Below, piece by piece: positions 40,391-54,079 of a stretch of DNA of 64,000 nucleotides. Source of the stretch: Bacteroidota bacterium. GTDB taxonomy: Bacteria; Bacteroidota; Bacteroidia; Chitinophagales; Chitinophagaceae. The position numbers and the translations under genes are program-made. Under the pieces are notes generated by a model, which did no database searches, had not been told where the DNA came from, and was given only the letters and a program-made list of their open reading frames with translations. The stretch is taken from positions 62,001-126,000 of the forward strand of contig VGMN01000002.1 of assembly GCA_016866355.1 (NCBI GenBank). The letters are read 5' to 3'. Each line of letters starts with the position of its first letter. Position 1 is the first letter of the stretch.

Positions 40391-41704
40391 ATGTCATTTA
40401 CAGTTGCAATAGTCGGCAGGCCTAATGTGGGAAAGAGCACGTTATTCAATCGTTTGTTAGAACAACGCAAAGCTATTGTCGATGATATTTCAGGCGTTAC
40501 AAGAGATCGGCAGTATGGAGTAGCAGATTGGAATGGTAAAAATTTTAATGTTATTGATACGGGTGGATTTGTGCAGGGTAGTGAGGATGTTTTCGAGCGG
40601 GAAATTGCCAAGCAGGTATTGGTAGCATTGGAAGAAGCAAATGTGATCCTATTTATGGTGGATGCAGCCACAGGTCGTACCGATCTTGATGATTCTATGG
40701 TTGGTTTGCTGCGAAAAAGTACAAAGCCCGTTTTTGTAGTAGTTAACAAGGTGGATAATAACGAACGTTTATTAGAAGCGTCAGAGTTTTATTCCCTTGG
40801 GCTGGAACAAGTTTTTTTTATTGCAGCGGCAAGTGGAAGTGGTACGGGGGAGTTGTTAGATGCCATTACTGCATTGATGCCAGCGGAACTCACCGCTGGA
40901 CAAGCAGAAGAAAATAAACTTCCTAAGTTTGCTATTATTGGTCAGCCCAATACGGGAAAGTCTTCACTTTTGAATGCATTAATTGGGCAAGAGCGAACCA
41001 TTGTTAGCAATGTTGCGGGAACTACCCGCGATACGATACATACGCACTATAATTTGTTTCAAAAGGAATTTGTTTTAATTGACACAGCTGGAATTCGCCG
41101 TAAGGCCAAAGTTCATGAGGACCTCGAGTTTTACTCCGTAATCCGGGCAATCAAGGCATTGGATGAAGCAGATGTTTGTCTGTTACTTTTGGATGCTGAG
41201 AAAGGATTAACAGCACAGGACTTAAATATTTATAGTCTGGCAGTGAAAAAAGGAAAGGGGATTGTGGTATTGGTCAATAAGTGGGATTTGATTACAAAAG
41301 AGACAAATACTGCTATTCAGGCTGAAAAGGAGCTACGTAAAAGATTGGCTCCCTTTAACGATGTACCCATTTTATTTGTTTCAGCGCTAGAGAAAATTCG
41401 TATCCATAAAGCTATCGAAGCTGCACTACAGGTCTATGCCAGCCGTCAACAAAAAATTCCTACGGCAGCATTGAATGAAAAAATGTTAAAAGCTATCGAG
41501 GCTTATCACCCACCCGTTGTAAGGGGGCATCCTATTAAGATTAAATTTATTACACAGTTACCAACAGCTGTTCCCAGTTTTGCATTTTTTTGCAACTTCC
41601 CTGATGATATTAAAACGCCGTACAAAAATTACCTGGAAAATCAGCTACGTTCAAATTTTAATTTTACAGGGATTCCTGTTCGTCTATTTTTTAGAAAAAA
41701 ATAA
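40391..41704 (+). CDS. der: Ribosome biogenesis GTPase Der (EngA)
   Basis: Two tandem G domains (GRPNVGKSTLFNRLLEQRKAIVDDISGVTRDRQYG; GQPNTGKSSLLNALIGQERTIVSNVAGTTRDTIHT). Confidence 0.97.
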   Translation: MSFTVAIVGRPNVGKSTLFNRLLEQRKAIVDDISGVTRDRQYGVADWNGKNFNVIDTGGFVQGSEDVFEREIAKQVLVALEEANVILFMVDAATGRTDLDDSMVGLLRKSTKPVFVVVNKVDNNERLLEASEFYSLGLEQVFFIAAASGSGTGELLDAITALMPAELTAGQAEENKLPKFAIIGQPNTGKSSLLNALIGQERTIVSNVAGTTRDTIHTHYNLFQKEFVLIDTAGIRRKAKVHEDLEFYSVIRAIKALDEADVCLLLLDAEKGLTAQDLNIYSLAVKKGKGIVVLVNKWDLITKETNTAIQAEKELRKRLAPFNDVPILFVSALEKIRIHKAIEAALQVYASRQQKIPTAALNEKMLKAIEAYHPPVVRGHPIKIKFITQLPTAVPSFAFFCNFPDDIKTPYKNYLENQLRSNFNFTGIPVRLFFRKK

Positions 41705-41726
41705 ATAACGGGTACTGATTTTTGAT

Positions 41727-42455
41727 CTAATTAGCAGTGGAATCAGTTTTTTTGGGAATTGTTTTCATTTGGATAACATCTACCAAAAAGGCAAAGGCCA
41801 TGGAGAAATAAATATATCCTTTAGGAATATGAAATCCTAGTCCATCTGCCAGTAGCGCTACTCCAATCATAAGCAAAAAACAAAGGGCTAGTATTTTGAA
41901 TGAAGGATGCCGGCGTATAAAATCACTGATTGGCCCAGCCGCTAGCATCATAATGGCAACGGTGATCACTACAGCTGCATACATCACCCAGAGCTCTTGC
42001 ACCATTCCTACCGCGGTTATGATAGAATCAACTGAAAAAACTAAATCTAGTAGCACTACTTCACCCAGTAATTGCGCAAATGTGGCATTTGTACCAATAG
42101 CGGATATTGGGTTAGCTGCCACTTCTGTTTTATGATAGATTTCTTTAGTGCTTTTATAAAGCAGAAATAATCCACCTGCAATTAAGATCAGTCCTTTACC
42201 GGTAAACACCGTAGTGCCTATTGTAAAAAGTACGGTATCTAATTTCAGAATCCAAGTGATGAATGCAAGTAATACCAGGCGCATTATCATAGCAAGCGTA
42301 AGCCCCCAAAACCGCAATTTTTTTCGTTGCTGATCTGGGAGCCTATCTGCTAAAATGGATATGAATATGATATTATCAATCCCCAGTATTACCTCTAGGG
42401 CAATCAAGGAAAGGAGGGGAACTAACGCTTCTGTCATAAATGTATGTTGCAACAA
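41727..42455 (-). CDS. TerC family integral membrane protein
   Basis: 242 aa; LIALEVILGIDNIIFISILADRLP, LLGEVVLLDLVFSVDSIITAVGMV, PKGYIYFSMAFAFLVDVIQM. Confidence 0.92.
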   Translation of the reverse strand: MLQHTFMTEALVPLLSLIALEVILGIDNIIFISILADRLPDQQRKKLRFWGLTLAMIMRLVLLAFITWILKLDTVLFTIGTTVFTGKGLILIAGGLFLLYKSTKEIYHKTEVAANPISAIGTNATFAQLLGEVVLLDLVFSVDSIITAVGMVQELWVMYAAVVITVAIMMLAAGPISDFIRRHPSFKILALCFLLMIGVALLADGLGFHIPKGYIYFSMAFAFLVDVIQMKTIPKKTDSTAN

Positions 42456-42495
42456 AACTATTGCATTATGATCTTTTTACTTGTATATGGCAATA

Positions 42496-42526
42496 AAAAA
42501 GCCTCACAGCCAGGCTGTAAGGCTTT
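42496..42526 (-). terminator. Rho-independent terminator after tRNA-Glu
   Basis: Minus strand GCCTTACAGCCTGGCTGTGAGGC followed by T6. Confidence 0.85.
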
Positions 42527-42527
42527 G

Positions 42528-42599
42528 TAGCCCGTACGGGATTCGAACCCGTATCACCACCGTGAAAGGGTGGTGTCCTAGCCCTTAGACGAACGGGCC
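42528..42599 (-). tRNA. tRNA-Glu (TTC)
   Basis: Minus strand GGCCCGTTCGTCTAAGGGCTAGGACACCACCCTTTCACGGTGGTGATACGGGTTCGAATCCCGTACGGGCTA; anticodon TTC. Confidence 0.93.
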
Positions 42600-42686
42600 G
42601 TTTTAGGAGCGGCAAAGATAGGGTGCTGCTGTTTGCCAACCAAATCTCGTCTGCTTGCTTTACCTTTGCATCCTTAAATTTTAAGT

Positions 42687-43697
42687 ATGGCATCAATTAA
42701 AGTTGCAATCAATGGTTTTGGAAGAATCGGAAGGTTGGTATACCGGAAAATATACAACATGGAGGGCATTGATGTAGTTGCTATAAACGATTTAACCAGT
42801 CCTGCCGTTTTAGCTCATTTATTGAAGTATGATAGCGCCCAGGGCCGTTTTGATGCGGACGTTAAGGCCACTGAAGATTCTATTATCGTGAACAAGGATG
42901 TGTTGAGAATATATGCGCAGAAAGATCCTGCACAAATTCCATGGGCTGCGCATCAAGTGGATGTGGTGCTAGAATGCACAGGATTTTTTACTGATAAGGA
43001 TAAGGCAGCTGCGCATTTGCGTGCTGGAGCAAAAAGAGTGGTGATCTCTGCGCCAGCAACAGGAGATTTAAAGACAGTAGTCTTTAATGTTAATCATCAG
43101 ATTTTAGATGGAACTGAAACAGTTATTTCAGGTGCTTCCTGCACTACCAACTGTTTGGCTCCTATGGCAAAAGTGCTGGATGAGCAATATGGAATTGCTG
43201 TGGGTCATATGACTACCATTCATGCGTATACGAATGATCAAAATACCTTGGATGCCCCACATCCCAAAGGAGATTTACGTCGGGCCAGAGCTGCTGCCGG
43301 CAATATTGTTCCCAATAGTACAGGTGCCGCCAAAGCAATTGGTTTAGTATTGCCTCAATTGAAGGGGAAATTAGACGGAGGTGCCCAACGTGTTCCCACG
43401 ATCACTGGTTCGCTCACGGAATTGATTTCAATTTTGAATAAAAAAGTCACCGTTGAAGAGGTAAATGCTGCTATGAAAGCAGCAGCTAACGAATCTTTCG
43501 GGTACACTGAAGATGAAATTGTTAGCACTGATATTATCGGCATCAGTTACGGTTCACTCTTTGACGCCACGCTAACTAAAGTAATAACTGTTGGGGATCA
43601 CCAACTAGTCAAAACAGTGAGTTGGTATGATAATGAAATGAGTTATGTAAGCCAACTGGTTCGCACGGTTAGTTACTTTGCAAAATTAATTCGCTAA
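42687..43697 (+). CDS. gapA: Glyceraldehyde-3-phosphate dehydrogenase, type I
   Basis: [52 protein letters not shown]. Confidence 0.97.
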   Translation: MASIKVAINGFGRIGRLVYRKIYNMEGIDVVAINDLTSPAVLAHLLKYDSAQGRFDADVKATEDSIIVNKDVLRIYAQKDPAQIPWAAHQVDVVLECTGFFTDKDKAAAHLRAGAKRVVISAPATGDLKTVVFNVNHQILDGTETVISGASCTTNCLAPMAKVLDEQYGIAVGHMTTIHAYTNDQNTLDAPHPKGDLRRARAAAGNIVPNSTGAAKAIGLVLPQLKGKLDGGAQRVPTITGSLTELISILNKKVTVEEVNAAMKAAANESFGYTEDEIVSTDIIGISYGSLFDATLTKVITVGDHQLVKTVSWYDNEMSYVSQLVRTVSYFAKLIR

Positions 43698-44899
43698 TGC
43701 AAGGATCTTTTTCGTCTTTTTCTTTCCATGGCCAAAAAGCGTTGGTGCGAGTAGATTTTAATGTTCCACTTGACGCACAACAGCAAATTACTGACGATAC
43801 AAGAATTCGTGCTGCTTTACCCACCATTCAGCATATTTTAGTTCAAGGCGGATCCGTTATTTTAATGAGTCATCTGGGCAGGCCTAAAGAAGGTCCCATC
43901 AATAAATACTCTTTAAAACATCTGCTAACGCATTTGCAGCAATTACTGCCTGGCACTTCAATCAAATTTGCAGCTGATTGTTTTGGGGAAGAAGCTAACC
44001 AATTGGCGGCAAACTTGTTGCCTGGCGAGGTGCTTTTACTCGAGAATCTTCGATTTTATAAACAAGAGGAAAAGGGTGATGTTGCATTTGCAAAGCAATT
44101 AGCACAATTAGGAACAGTTTGGGTTAACGATGCTTTTGGTACCGCGCATCGTGCCCATGCATCCACTGCTATTATAGCTCAATTCTTTCCCCCACAACAA
44201 CGTGTATTTGGTTTATTGATGGAGGCAGAAGTGGCTAGTGCCACACGCGTATTACATGAAGCTACTAAACCATTTGTAGCTATCATTGGGGGCGCTAAGG
44301 TTAGCGATAAAATATTGATTATTGAAAATTTACTGGAACGTGCTACGGATATTATTATTGGAGGTGGCATGGCGTATACATTTTGGAAAGCACAGGGTAA
44401 AATGATAGGCAGTTCACTTTGTGAGGAGGACCGGTTAGAATTGGCTGCTGCATTACTGAAAAAAGCAGCGTCAAAAGGAGTTACTATTCATTTACCTATT
44501 GACAGTACTATCGCAGACAAATTTGCAGTGGATGCAACCACCACTAATTGTGAAAGTTTCGGAATTCCTGCTGGTTGGATGGGATTAGATATCGGTCAAA
44601 AAGCAAGAGCAGATTTCAATGCTGTTATTGCTGCTGCTCGTACCATACTTTGGAATGGTCCTATGGGTGTTTTTGAAATGCAACCATTTCAGGCCGGTAC
44701 CTTGGCCATTGCTGCCTCAGTTGCTAGTGCAACCGAGAAAGGAGCATTTTCATTGGTGGGCGGCGGTGACTCCGTAGCTGCTGTCAATCAATTTGGTTTT
44801 GCCAATCGAGTCAGCTATGTTTCTACTGGGGGCGGAGCATTGCTGGAGTATTTTGAAGGGAAAACGCTGCCAGGAATTGCAGCGGTTCAGCAGCCCTAA
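43697..44899 (+). CDS. pgk: Phosphoglycerate kinase
   Basis: ALVRVDFNVPLDAQQQITDDTRIRAALPTI, LMSHLGRPKEG, LLENLRFYKQEEKGD, AIIGGAKVSDKILIIENLL, WNGPMGVFE, VGGGDSVAAVNQ. Confidence 0.97.
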   Translation: MQGSFSSFSFHGQKALVRVDFNVPLDAQQQITDDTRIRAALPTIQHILVQGGSVILMSHLGRPKEGPINKYSLKHLLTHLQQLLPGTSIKFAADCFGEEANQLAANLLPGEVLLLENLRFYKQEEKGDVAFAKQLAQLGTVWVNDAFGTAHRAHASTAIIAQFFPPQQRVFGLLMEAEVASATRVLHEATKPFVAIIGGAKVSDKILIIENLLERATDIIIGGGMAYTFWKAQGKMIGSSLCEEDRLELAAALLKKAASKGVTIHLPIDSTIADKFAVDATTTNCESFGIPAGWMGLDIGQKARADFNAVIAAARTILWNGPMGVFEMQPFQAGTLAIAASVASATEKGAFSLVGGGDSVAAVNQFGFANRVSYVSTGGGALLEYFEGKTLPGIAAVQQP

Positions 44900-44982
44900 A
44901 TAAAATTTTAACACACTGGCTTTATCTCTTCTCTTTACTGCCATCTCTTTTGCACTAAATTTGCTAAATAAATAAAATATCT

Positions 44983-45576
44983 ATGAAAGGATCAACGCTG
45001 GCCCTCTTAATTATCGGAGGTCTATTTTTAATTTTTGGTTTTTGGGGATGCAATACGTTCAATGGCTTTGTTGCAGGTGATCAAGGAGTAAAAAAAGCCT
45101 CGAGTAATGTAGAAACAAACTATCAACGTCGTAGTGATTTGTATGGTAGCGTAATAAAAACTGTAGAGGCCTCTGCAAACTTTGAAAAGTCAACGTTACA
45201 ATCCGTAGTAGCAGCGCGGGCTGCTGCCACACAAGTCAAAATTGATGTCAATGATCCAGCTTCATTGCAAGCCTATCAACAAGCACAAGCAAATTTGCAG
45301 GGTTCCTTTAGTAGATTGATTGCATCTTTTGAGCAGTATCCTGACTTAAAGACAACAAAAGCTTTCCAAGATTTTCAAACACAAATTGAGGGTACTGAAA
45401 ATCGTATTAATGTGGCTCGTCAAGATTATAACAAAGCAGTTGAAGATTTTAATCTGCGTGTGAAACGTTTCCCTGGAAATATCATGGCTGGTCTTTTCAA
45501 CTTTGGGGAGAAGGCTTACTATGAATCGGATAAAGGTTCTGAAAAAGCACCTGATATTAAATTTAATATTCAGTAG
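44983..45576 (+). CDS. LemA family protein
   Basis: 197 aa; N-term TM, NTFNGFVAGDQGVKKASSNVETNYQRRSDLYGSVIKTVEA, RFPGNIMAGLFNFGEKAYYE. Confidence 0.93.
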   Translation: MKGSTLALLIIGGLFLIFGFWGCNTFNGFVAGDQGVKKASSNVETNYQRRSDLYGSVIKTVEASANFEKSTLQSVVAARAAATQVKIDVNDPASLQAYQQAQANLQGSFSRLIASFEQYPDLKTTKAFQDFQTQIEGTENRINVARQDYNKAVEDFNLRVKRFPGNIMAGLFNFGEKAYYESDKGSEKAPDIKFNIQ

Positions 45577-46039
45577 GTTGTTTTCTTTTTTTAATACGAA
45601 ATCTTCTTCCTTTTTCTCAGCTCAGGATCGTAAGGCTATTAGTGAAGCGATTGCAATGGCTGAGAAAAGAACAAGCGGGGAAGTCCGTGTTTTCATTGAA
45701 AGTAAATGTAGGTACATCAATGCGGCTGATCGCGCTGCCGAATTGTTCCTGCAATTGGATATGCACAAAACAGCTGCGAGAAATGGAGTTTTATTTTACT
45801 TGGCTATCAAGGATCACCAACTAGCGGTTTGGGGCGATCAAGGGATACATGAAAAATTAGGTACAACCTATTGGCAGCTTCAGGTTGAAAAGATAGTTTC
45901 CGCTTTTCAAGCCCAAGATCCCACGCATGGAATCTGCGCAAGTATACAAGAGATTGGGTTTGCGTTACACGAACATTTTCCTTACGAAGGAAGTAAAGAC
46001 AGGAATGAATTATCTGACGAACTAGTTTTTGGTCGATGA
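45521..46039 (+). CDS. TPM domain-containing protein
   Basis: KRTSGEVRVFIESKCR...AARNGVLFYLAIKDHQLAVWGDQGIHEKLG; overlaps the lemA 3' end by 56 bp in another frame. Confidence 0.83.
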   Translation: MNRIKVLKKHLILNLIFSRLFSFFNTKSSSFFSAQDRKAISEAIAMAEKRTSGEVRVFIESKCRYINAADRAAELFLQLDMHKTAARNGVLFYLAIKDHQLAVWGDQGIHEKLGTTYWQLQVEKIVSAFQAQDPTHGICASIQEIGFALHEHFPYEGSKDRNELSDELVFGR

Positions 46040-46818
46040 AATTAGCGGGCTACCTACTACTTTCTTGCCTATTAGTGGCAACTGCAGCTTACGCGCAAAT
46101 CGAAAAGATTATACCCGTTAGACCTAGCCCTGCTACATTGTATAATGATCTTACAAAATCAGCAACATTTCTAACAAAGCCGCAAGCTGATTACTTAGAG
46201 AGAACATTGGTGTCTTTTGATGATAGTACTTCAAATCAAATTTCAATTGTTGTAGTTGAGAGTTTAGAAGGATACACGGCAAATGAGTACGCCACTGCTT
46301 TAGGAAGAAAATGGGGTATAGGAAGTCAAACCTTTAATAATGGAGTGGTAGTATTAATTTCCACTGGTGGTGGCGATGGTAACAGAGATGCTTACATAGC
46401 AGTAGGATATGGACTTGAAGGTGCAATACCTGATGTGACAGCCGATGCAATACTTGAAAATGAGTTAATTCCATCCTTCAAAGAAGGAAATTATTTTGAT
46501 GGTTTTAAAAGAACAATTGATGCCTTAAAAAAGGCGGCAGCGGGTGAATACAAACAAGAGAGAAGAAAAAGAAAGTCACCTGAAGTTGGGATTTCTTCAA
46601 TAATTTTTGTAATTATCTTGATCCTGATTTCACTTTTATCCTCACGTGGAGGAGGCGGCACCATGATTAACCGTCGAGGTCACCGCGGTTGGACAGGAGG
46701 TACGTGGATGGGTGGAGGATGGGGCAGTGGAAGTAGTTGGGGTGGCAGCGCAGGTGGCGGATTTGGTGGTTTTGGCGGAGGAAGTTTTGGGGGAGGAGGT
46801 GCCGGAGGCAAGTGGTAG
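46036..46818 (+). CDS. TPM domain (YgcG-like) membrane protein with Gly-rich C-terminus
   Basis: Signal peptide; LVSFDDSTSNQISIVVVESLEGYTANEYATALGRKWGIG...YIAVGYGLEGAIPDVTADAI; TM then GGGWGSGSSWGGSAGGGFGGFGGGSFGGGGAGGKW. Confidence 0.92.
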   Translation: MKLAGYLLLSCLLVATAAYAQIEKIIPVRPSPATLYNDLTKSATFLTKPQADYLERTLVSFDDSTSNQISIVVVESLEGYTANEYATALGRKWGIGSQTFNNGVVVLISTGGGDGNRDAYIAVGYGLEGAIPDVTADAILENELIPSFKEGNYFDGFKRTIDALKKAAAGEYKQERRKRKSPEVGISSIIFVIILILISLLSSRGGGGTMINRRGHRGWTGGTWMGGGWGSGSSWGGSAGGGFGGFGGGSFGGGGAGGKW

Positions 46819-46859
46819 CTTTTAATAATTACTTTTGAGTGCTAATACCAAGCAACTTC

Positions 46860-47741
46860 ATGAGAGTTTCCATTTTTGTTTTTTTACTTTTTTTTTCATC
46901 CAATTTCTTGAGGGCTCAACGCACAAACTTTGTGTATATACAATCAGAGCCTGCACGATTGTTTTCAGTTATAATAAAAGGTGATACAATTACCTCTTCA
47001 AAAGCAGGTTATTTGATTTTATCTAAATTGACGGATACTGCATATCAAGTAGGTATTAATTTTCCAGGTCAAAATTGGCCTGTTCAATACTTTACATTGA
47101 ATGTATTTCAGTCGGACAGGGGATATCTACTAAAAGATTATGGTGATAAGGGGTGGGGATTATTAGACTGGAAAAGTTTGCTGGTACAATATGGAAAAAG
47201 GAATATTCTTACTGAGAATACGTTGCCCATCAATCCAACAGTATCGGATGATTTCGCTGATCTTCTTGCTAAGGCTGCGGGTGATCCAAGTTTACGCGCT
47301 CGCGATGAGAACAAACAAACGACAATAGTTTCAACGCAAGCTGCGCCTGTACCACTAATAGAAAATGCAATCGAACCTGCCAAGCAACCACAAAAGGAGA
47401 AAAAGGATACGGTTATTAGTTGGAGTGATTCGCCAGTTATAACAAATCCAAGATGTGCAATGGTTGCTACGCAGCAGCAAATGGAAGAATTACTAATCAA
47501 GTTAGATTCATTAACTGTGGATATGAAACGTGTTTTGTTGATCAGTAAAGCACTTCAAAATTTTTGTTTATCAGTTTCTCAAGTGGCCGCAGTAGCTGAA
47601 AAGTTTACGACTGATGAAGGGCGGTATGATTTTTTTTTAGAGGCTTGGTTGTATGTAGCGGATCGTTCACAATTTGATCGACTATATCAATTTTTTAAAA
47701 ATTCTGCATTCGCAGTTCGTCTTAAAGAGATGCTTCAATAA
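46860..47741 (+). CDS. DUF4476 domain-containing secreted protein
   Basis: Signal peptide; C-terminal CAMVATQQQMEELLIKLDSLTVDMKRVLLISKALQNFCLSVSQVAAVAEKFTTDEGRYDFFLEAW. Confidence 0.8.
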   Translation: MRVSIFVFLLFFSSNFLRAQRTNFVYIQSEPARLFSVIIKGDTITSSKAGYLILSKLTDTAYQVGINFPGQNWPVQYFTLNVFQSDRGYLLKDYGDKGWGLLDWKSLLVQYGKRNILTENTLPINPTVSDDFADLLAKAAGDPSLRARDENKQTTIVSTQAAPVPLIENAIEPAKQPQKEKKDTVISWSDSPVITNPRCAMVATQQQMEELLIKLDSLTVDMKRVLLISKALQNFCLSVSQVAAVAEKFTTDEGRYDFFLEAWLYVADRSQFDRLYQFFKNSAFAVRLKEMLQ

Positions 47742-48484
47742 TGCCTCGTTATTTTTTAGAAGTTGCTTACAAAGGAACTCCTTACAGTGGATTTCAATCA
47801 CAGGAGAACGCATGGACTGTACAGGCTGAAATTGAAAAAGCCTTTAGCACCTTGCAACGTGATAGCGTTACGATGACAGGTTCGTCCAGAACAGATACAG
47901 GAGTACATGCCTTGCAAAACTTTTTTCATTTTGATTTTGATGCGGTAATTCATCCGCAGTTTATCTACAAGATGAATGCGATCCTGCCTTCTTCTATTGT
48001 TGTCAAATCTTTACAACAGGTAGGTGCAGACGCCCACTCTCGCTTTGATGCAACCCATCGACGGTATCAATATTATTTATACAGTGCAAAAGATCCTTTT
48101 AAAGAGGACAGGGCTTGGTTCTATCCTTATCCGCTAAACAGAGATCTTTTAAATAAAGCGGCCGAATTATTGCTATCCATTGAAGATTTTACCAGTTTCT
48201 CAAAACGCAACACGCAGGTAAAGACATTTATTTGTCAATTGTCTGAGAGTCAGTGGATAGAGGACAATGGGTGTTTGGTCTACTCTGTCAAGGGTAATCG
48301 TTTTTTAAGGGGGATGGTAAGGGCCCTTGTTTCCACCATGTTATTAGTTGGGAGAGAGAAGATAAGCCTAGACCAATTTGAAGAAATTATCGCTGCAAAG
48401 GATTGTACCAGAGCTAGTTTTGTGGCTCCCGCCCATGGACTTTTTCTAGTTGAGGTGGGGTTGTTGCCTTCTAAAACCCAATAG
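47741..48484 (+). CDS. truA: tRNA pseudouridine(38-40) synthase TruA
   Basis: RYFLEVAYKGTPYSGFQSQ, TGSSRTDTGVHALQNFFHFD, FLRGMVRALVSTMLLVG. Confidence 0.95.
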   Translation: MPRYFLEVAYKGTPYSGFQSQENAWTVQAEIEKAFSTLQRDSVTMTGSSRTDTGVHALQNFFHFDFDAVIHPQFIYKMNAILPSSIVVKSLQQVGADAHSRFDATHRRYQYYLYSAKDPFKEDRAWFYPYPLNRDLLNKAAELLLSIEDFTSFSKRNTQVKTFICQLSESQWIEDNGCLVYSVKGNRFLRGMVRALVSTMLLVGREKISLDQFEEIIAAKDCTRASFVAPAHGLFLVEVGLLPSKTQ

Positions 48485-48538
48485 GGGCCTGTGTTCTATT
48501 GATTATCAGTAATTTTTCGAATTTTTTTTGTTCAAATG

Positions 48539-48569
48539 TTTACCAGTAACCTCATTTGCTCTATCTTTG
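48539..48569 (+). promoter_or_regulatory. rrn promoter P1
   Basis: TTTA-N19-TATCTTTG upstream of 16S. Confidence 0.6.
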
Positions 48570-48664
48570 ACATCCGCCTCGAAAAAACGGGGCCCGGTCT
48601 TTCGAAAACAATTGATTTTCACTATAAATGATTCAGGTTTTGTTGGAAAATAAATACTGAAAAA

Positions 48665-48695
48665 TTTGGTAGAAATAAATGGACGACTACCTTTG
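48665..48695 (+). promoter_or_regulatory. rrn promoter P2
   Basis: TTTG-N19-TACCTTTG, matching the Bacteroidetes TTTG/TAnnTTTG consensus. Confidence 0.7.
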
Positions 48696-48877
48696 CACTC
48701 CCGTTCAAAAAACGGGTAGGCTGGTAACGGCCGAAGATCTTTGAAAGTTGGGAAACAATAGCACTCATTCTCGCTTCACGCGAGAGTGAAATAAAAGGTA
48801 AGTCAAACGAAAACAATTCGATTTGACACGTTAATTTTCTCTTGAGAATTTTAAAATGTCAGTATCAAACATCATTT

Positions 48878-50408
<1,531 letters not shown>

Positions 50409-50501
50409 TTAGAGTGTTTACTTACCTGCTATTGTTTCCTTTTCTTTCATTGTTTTAGTTCTTTGTATCGGAAACCCGTAACACGGGGGCTACATACAAA
50501 T

Positions 50502-50576
50502 AGATCCGTAGCTCAGCCTGGTTAGAGCACTACACTGATAATGTAGGGGTCAGCAGTTCAAATCTGCTCGGGTCTA
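50502..50576 (+). tRNA. tRNA-Ile (GAT)
   Basis: AGATCCG...CGGGTCT acceptor; anticodon loop CTGATAA; T-arm CAGTTCAAATCTG. Confidence 0.95.
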
Positions 50577-50666
50577 CTTAAGGACGAACTCGGTTGGTCG
50601 CTGGTTCCCTGGTCATGTAAAGCCATGCCTGAACTACCAACAGAACTACCAACCCATAATAAAATC

Positions 50667-50740
50667 GGGGGATTAGCTCAGTTGGCTAGAGCATTAGCTT
50701 TGCAAGCTAAGGGTCATCGGTTCGACTCCGATATCCTCCA
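50667..50740 (+). tRNA. tRNA-Ala (TGC)
   Basis: GGGGGAT...ATCCTCC acceptor; anticodon loop TTTGCAA; T-arm ATCGGTTCGACTCCGAT. Confidence 0.96.
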
Positions 50741-50749
50741 CAGATCTTT

Positions 50750-50798
50750 AGATGTGATTCATTATGGTGAATCATCTGGTTCAAGTCCAGCACATCTG
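50750..50798 (+). other. tRNA-like mini-structure (acceptor stem plus T-arm) in the 16S-23S spacer
   Basis: AGATGTG/CACATCT 7-bp stem, CTGG-TTCAAGT-CCAG T-arm abutting the 3' acceptor strand, central ATTCA/TGAAT hairpin. Confidence 0.6.
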
Positions 50799-50967
50799 CT
50801 TGTTCGCCATTGGCGAATCAGCTCTTTGACATATTGGAAAATAAATGTTAGACGAGTATCTAACAATTCGATCATTATTTTGACAATCACACCATTTTTT
50901 TGGTTGGTCTGAAGAAATGTGGTCGGGTAACAACTACAAGAATAACAAATTCTAGTTTTTAATTTTT

Positions 50968-53762
<2,795 letters not shown>

Positions 53763-53849
53763 TTTTTTCTTTTTATAAAGAAAAACCAGGTACTCGCTAA
53801 CATTTTCCAATATGTTAATCTTATTGCTGCAGCAATGCAGTTAAGATCT

Positions 53850-53961
<112 letters not shown>

Positions 53962-53966
53962 TTATT

Positions 53967-53998
53967 AGCCCAATCGGTTTCCGGTTGGGCTTTTTTAT
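53967..53998 (+). terminator. rrn operon Rho-independent terminator
   Basis: GCCCAATCGGTTTCCGGTTGGGC followed by TTTTTT. Confidence 0.9.
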
Positions 53999-54079
53999 TT
54001 CCATCAATAGCCTCTACTTAATAATTCTAATGCATATGTAGTGCGATTGGGAATGGAGTGATATCAAAGTGAGTTTTAG

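Noticed and set aside
46690-46815. Gly-rich repeat region considered as a possible novel repeat
   Set aside because: Typical low-complexity C-terminus of YgcG/TPM proteins.
50625-50912. 95-aa ORF across the tRNA-Ala and spacer region
   Set aside because: Overlaps tRNA-Ala and the 23S leader; not protein-coding.
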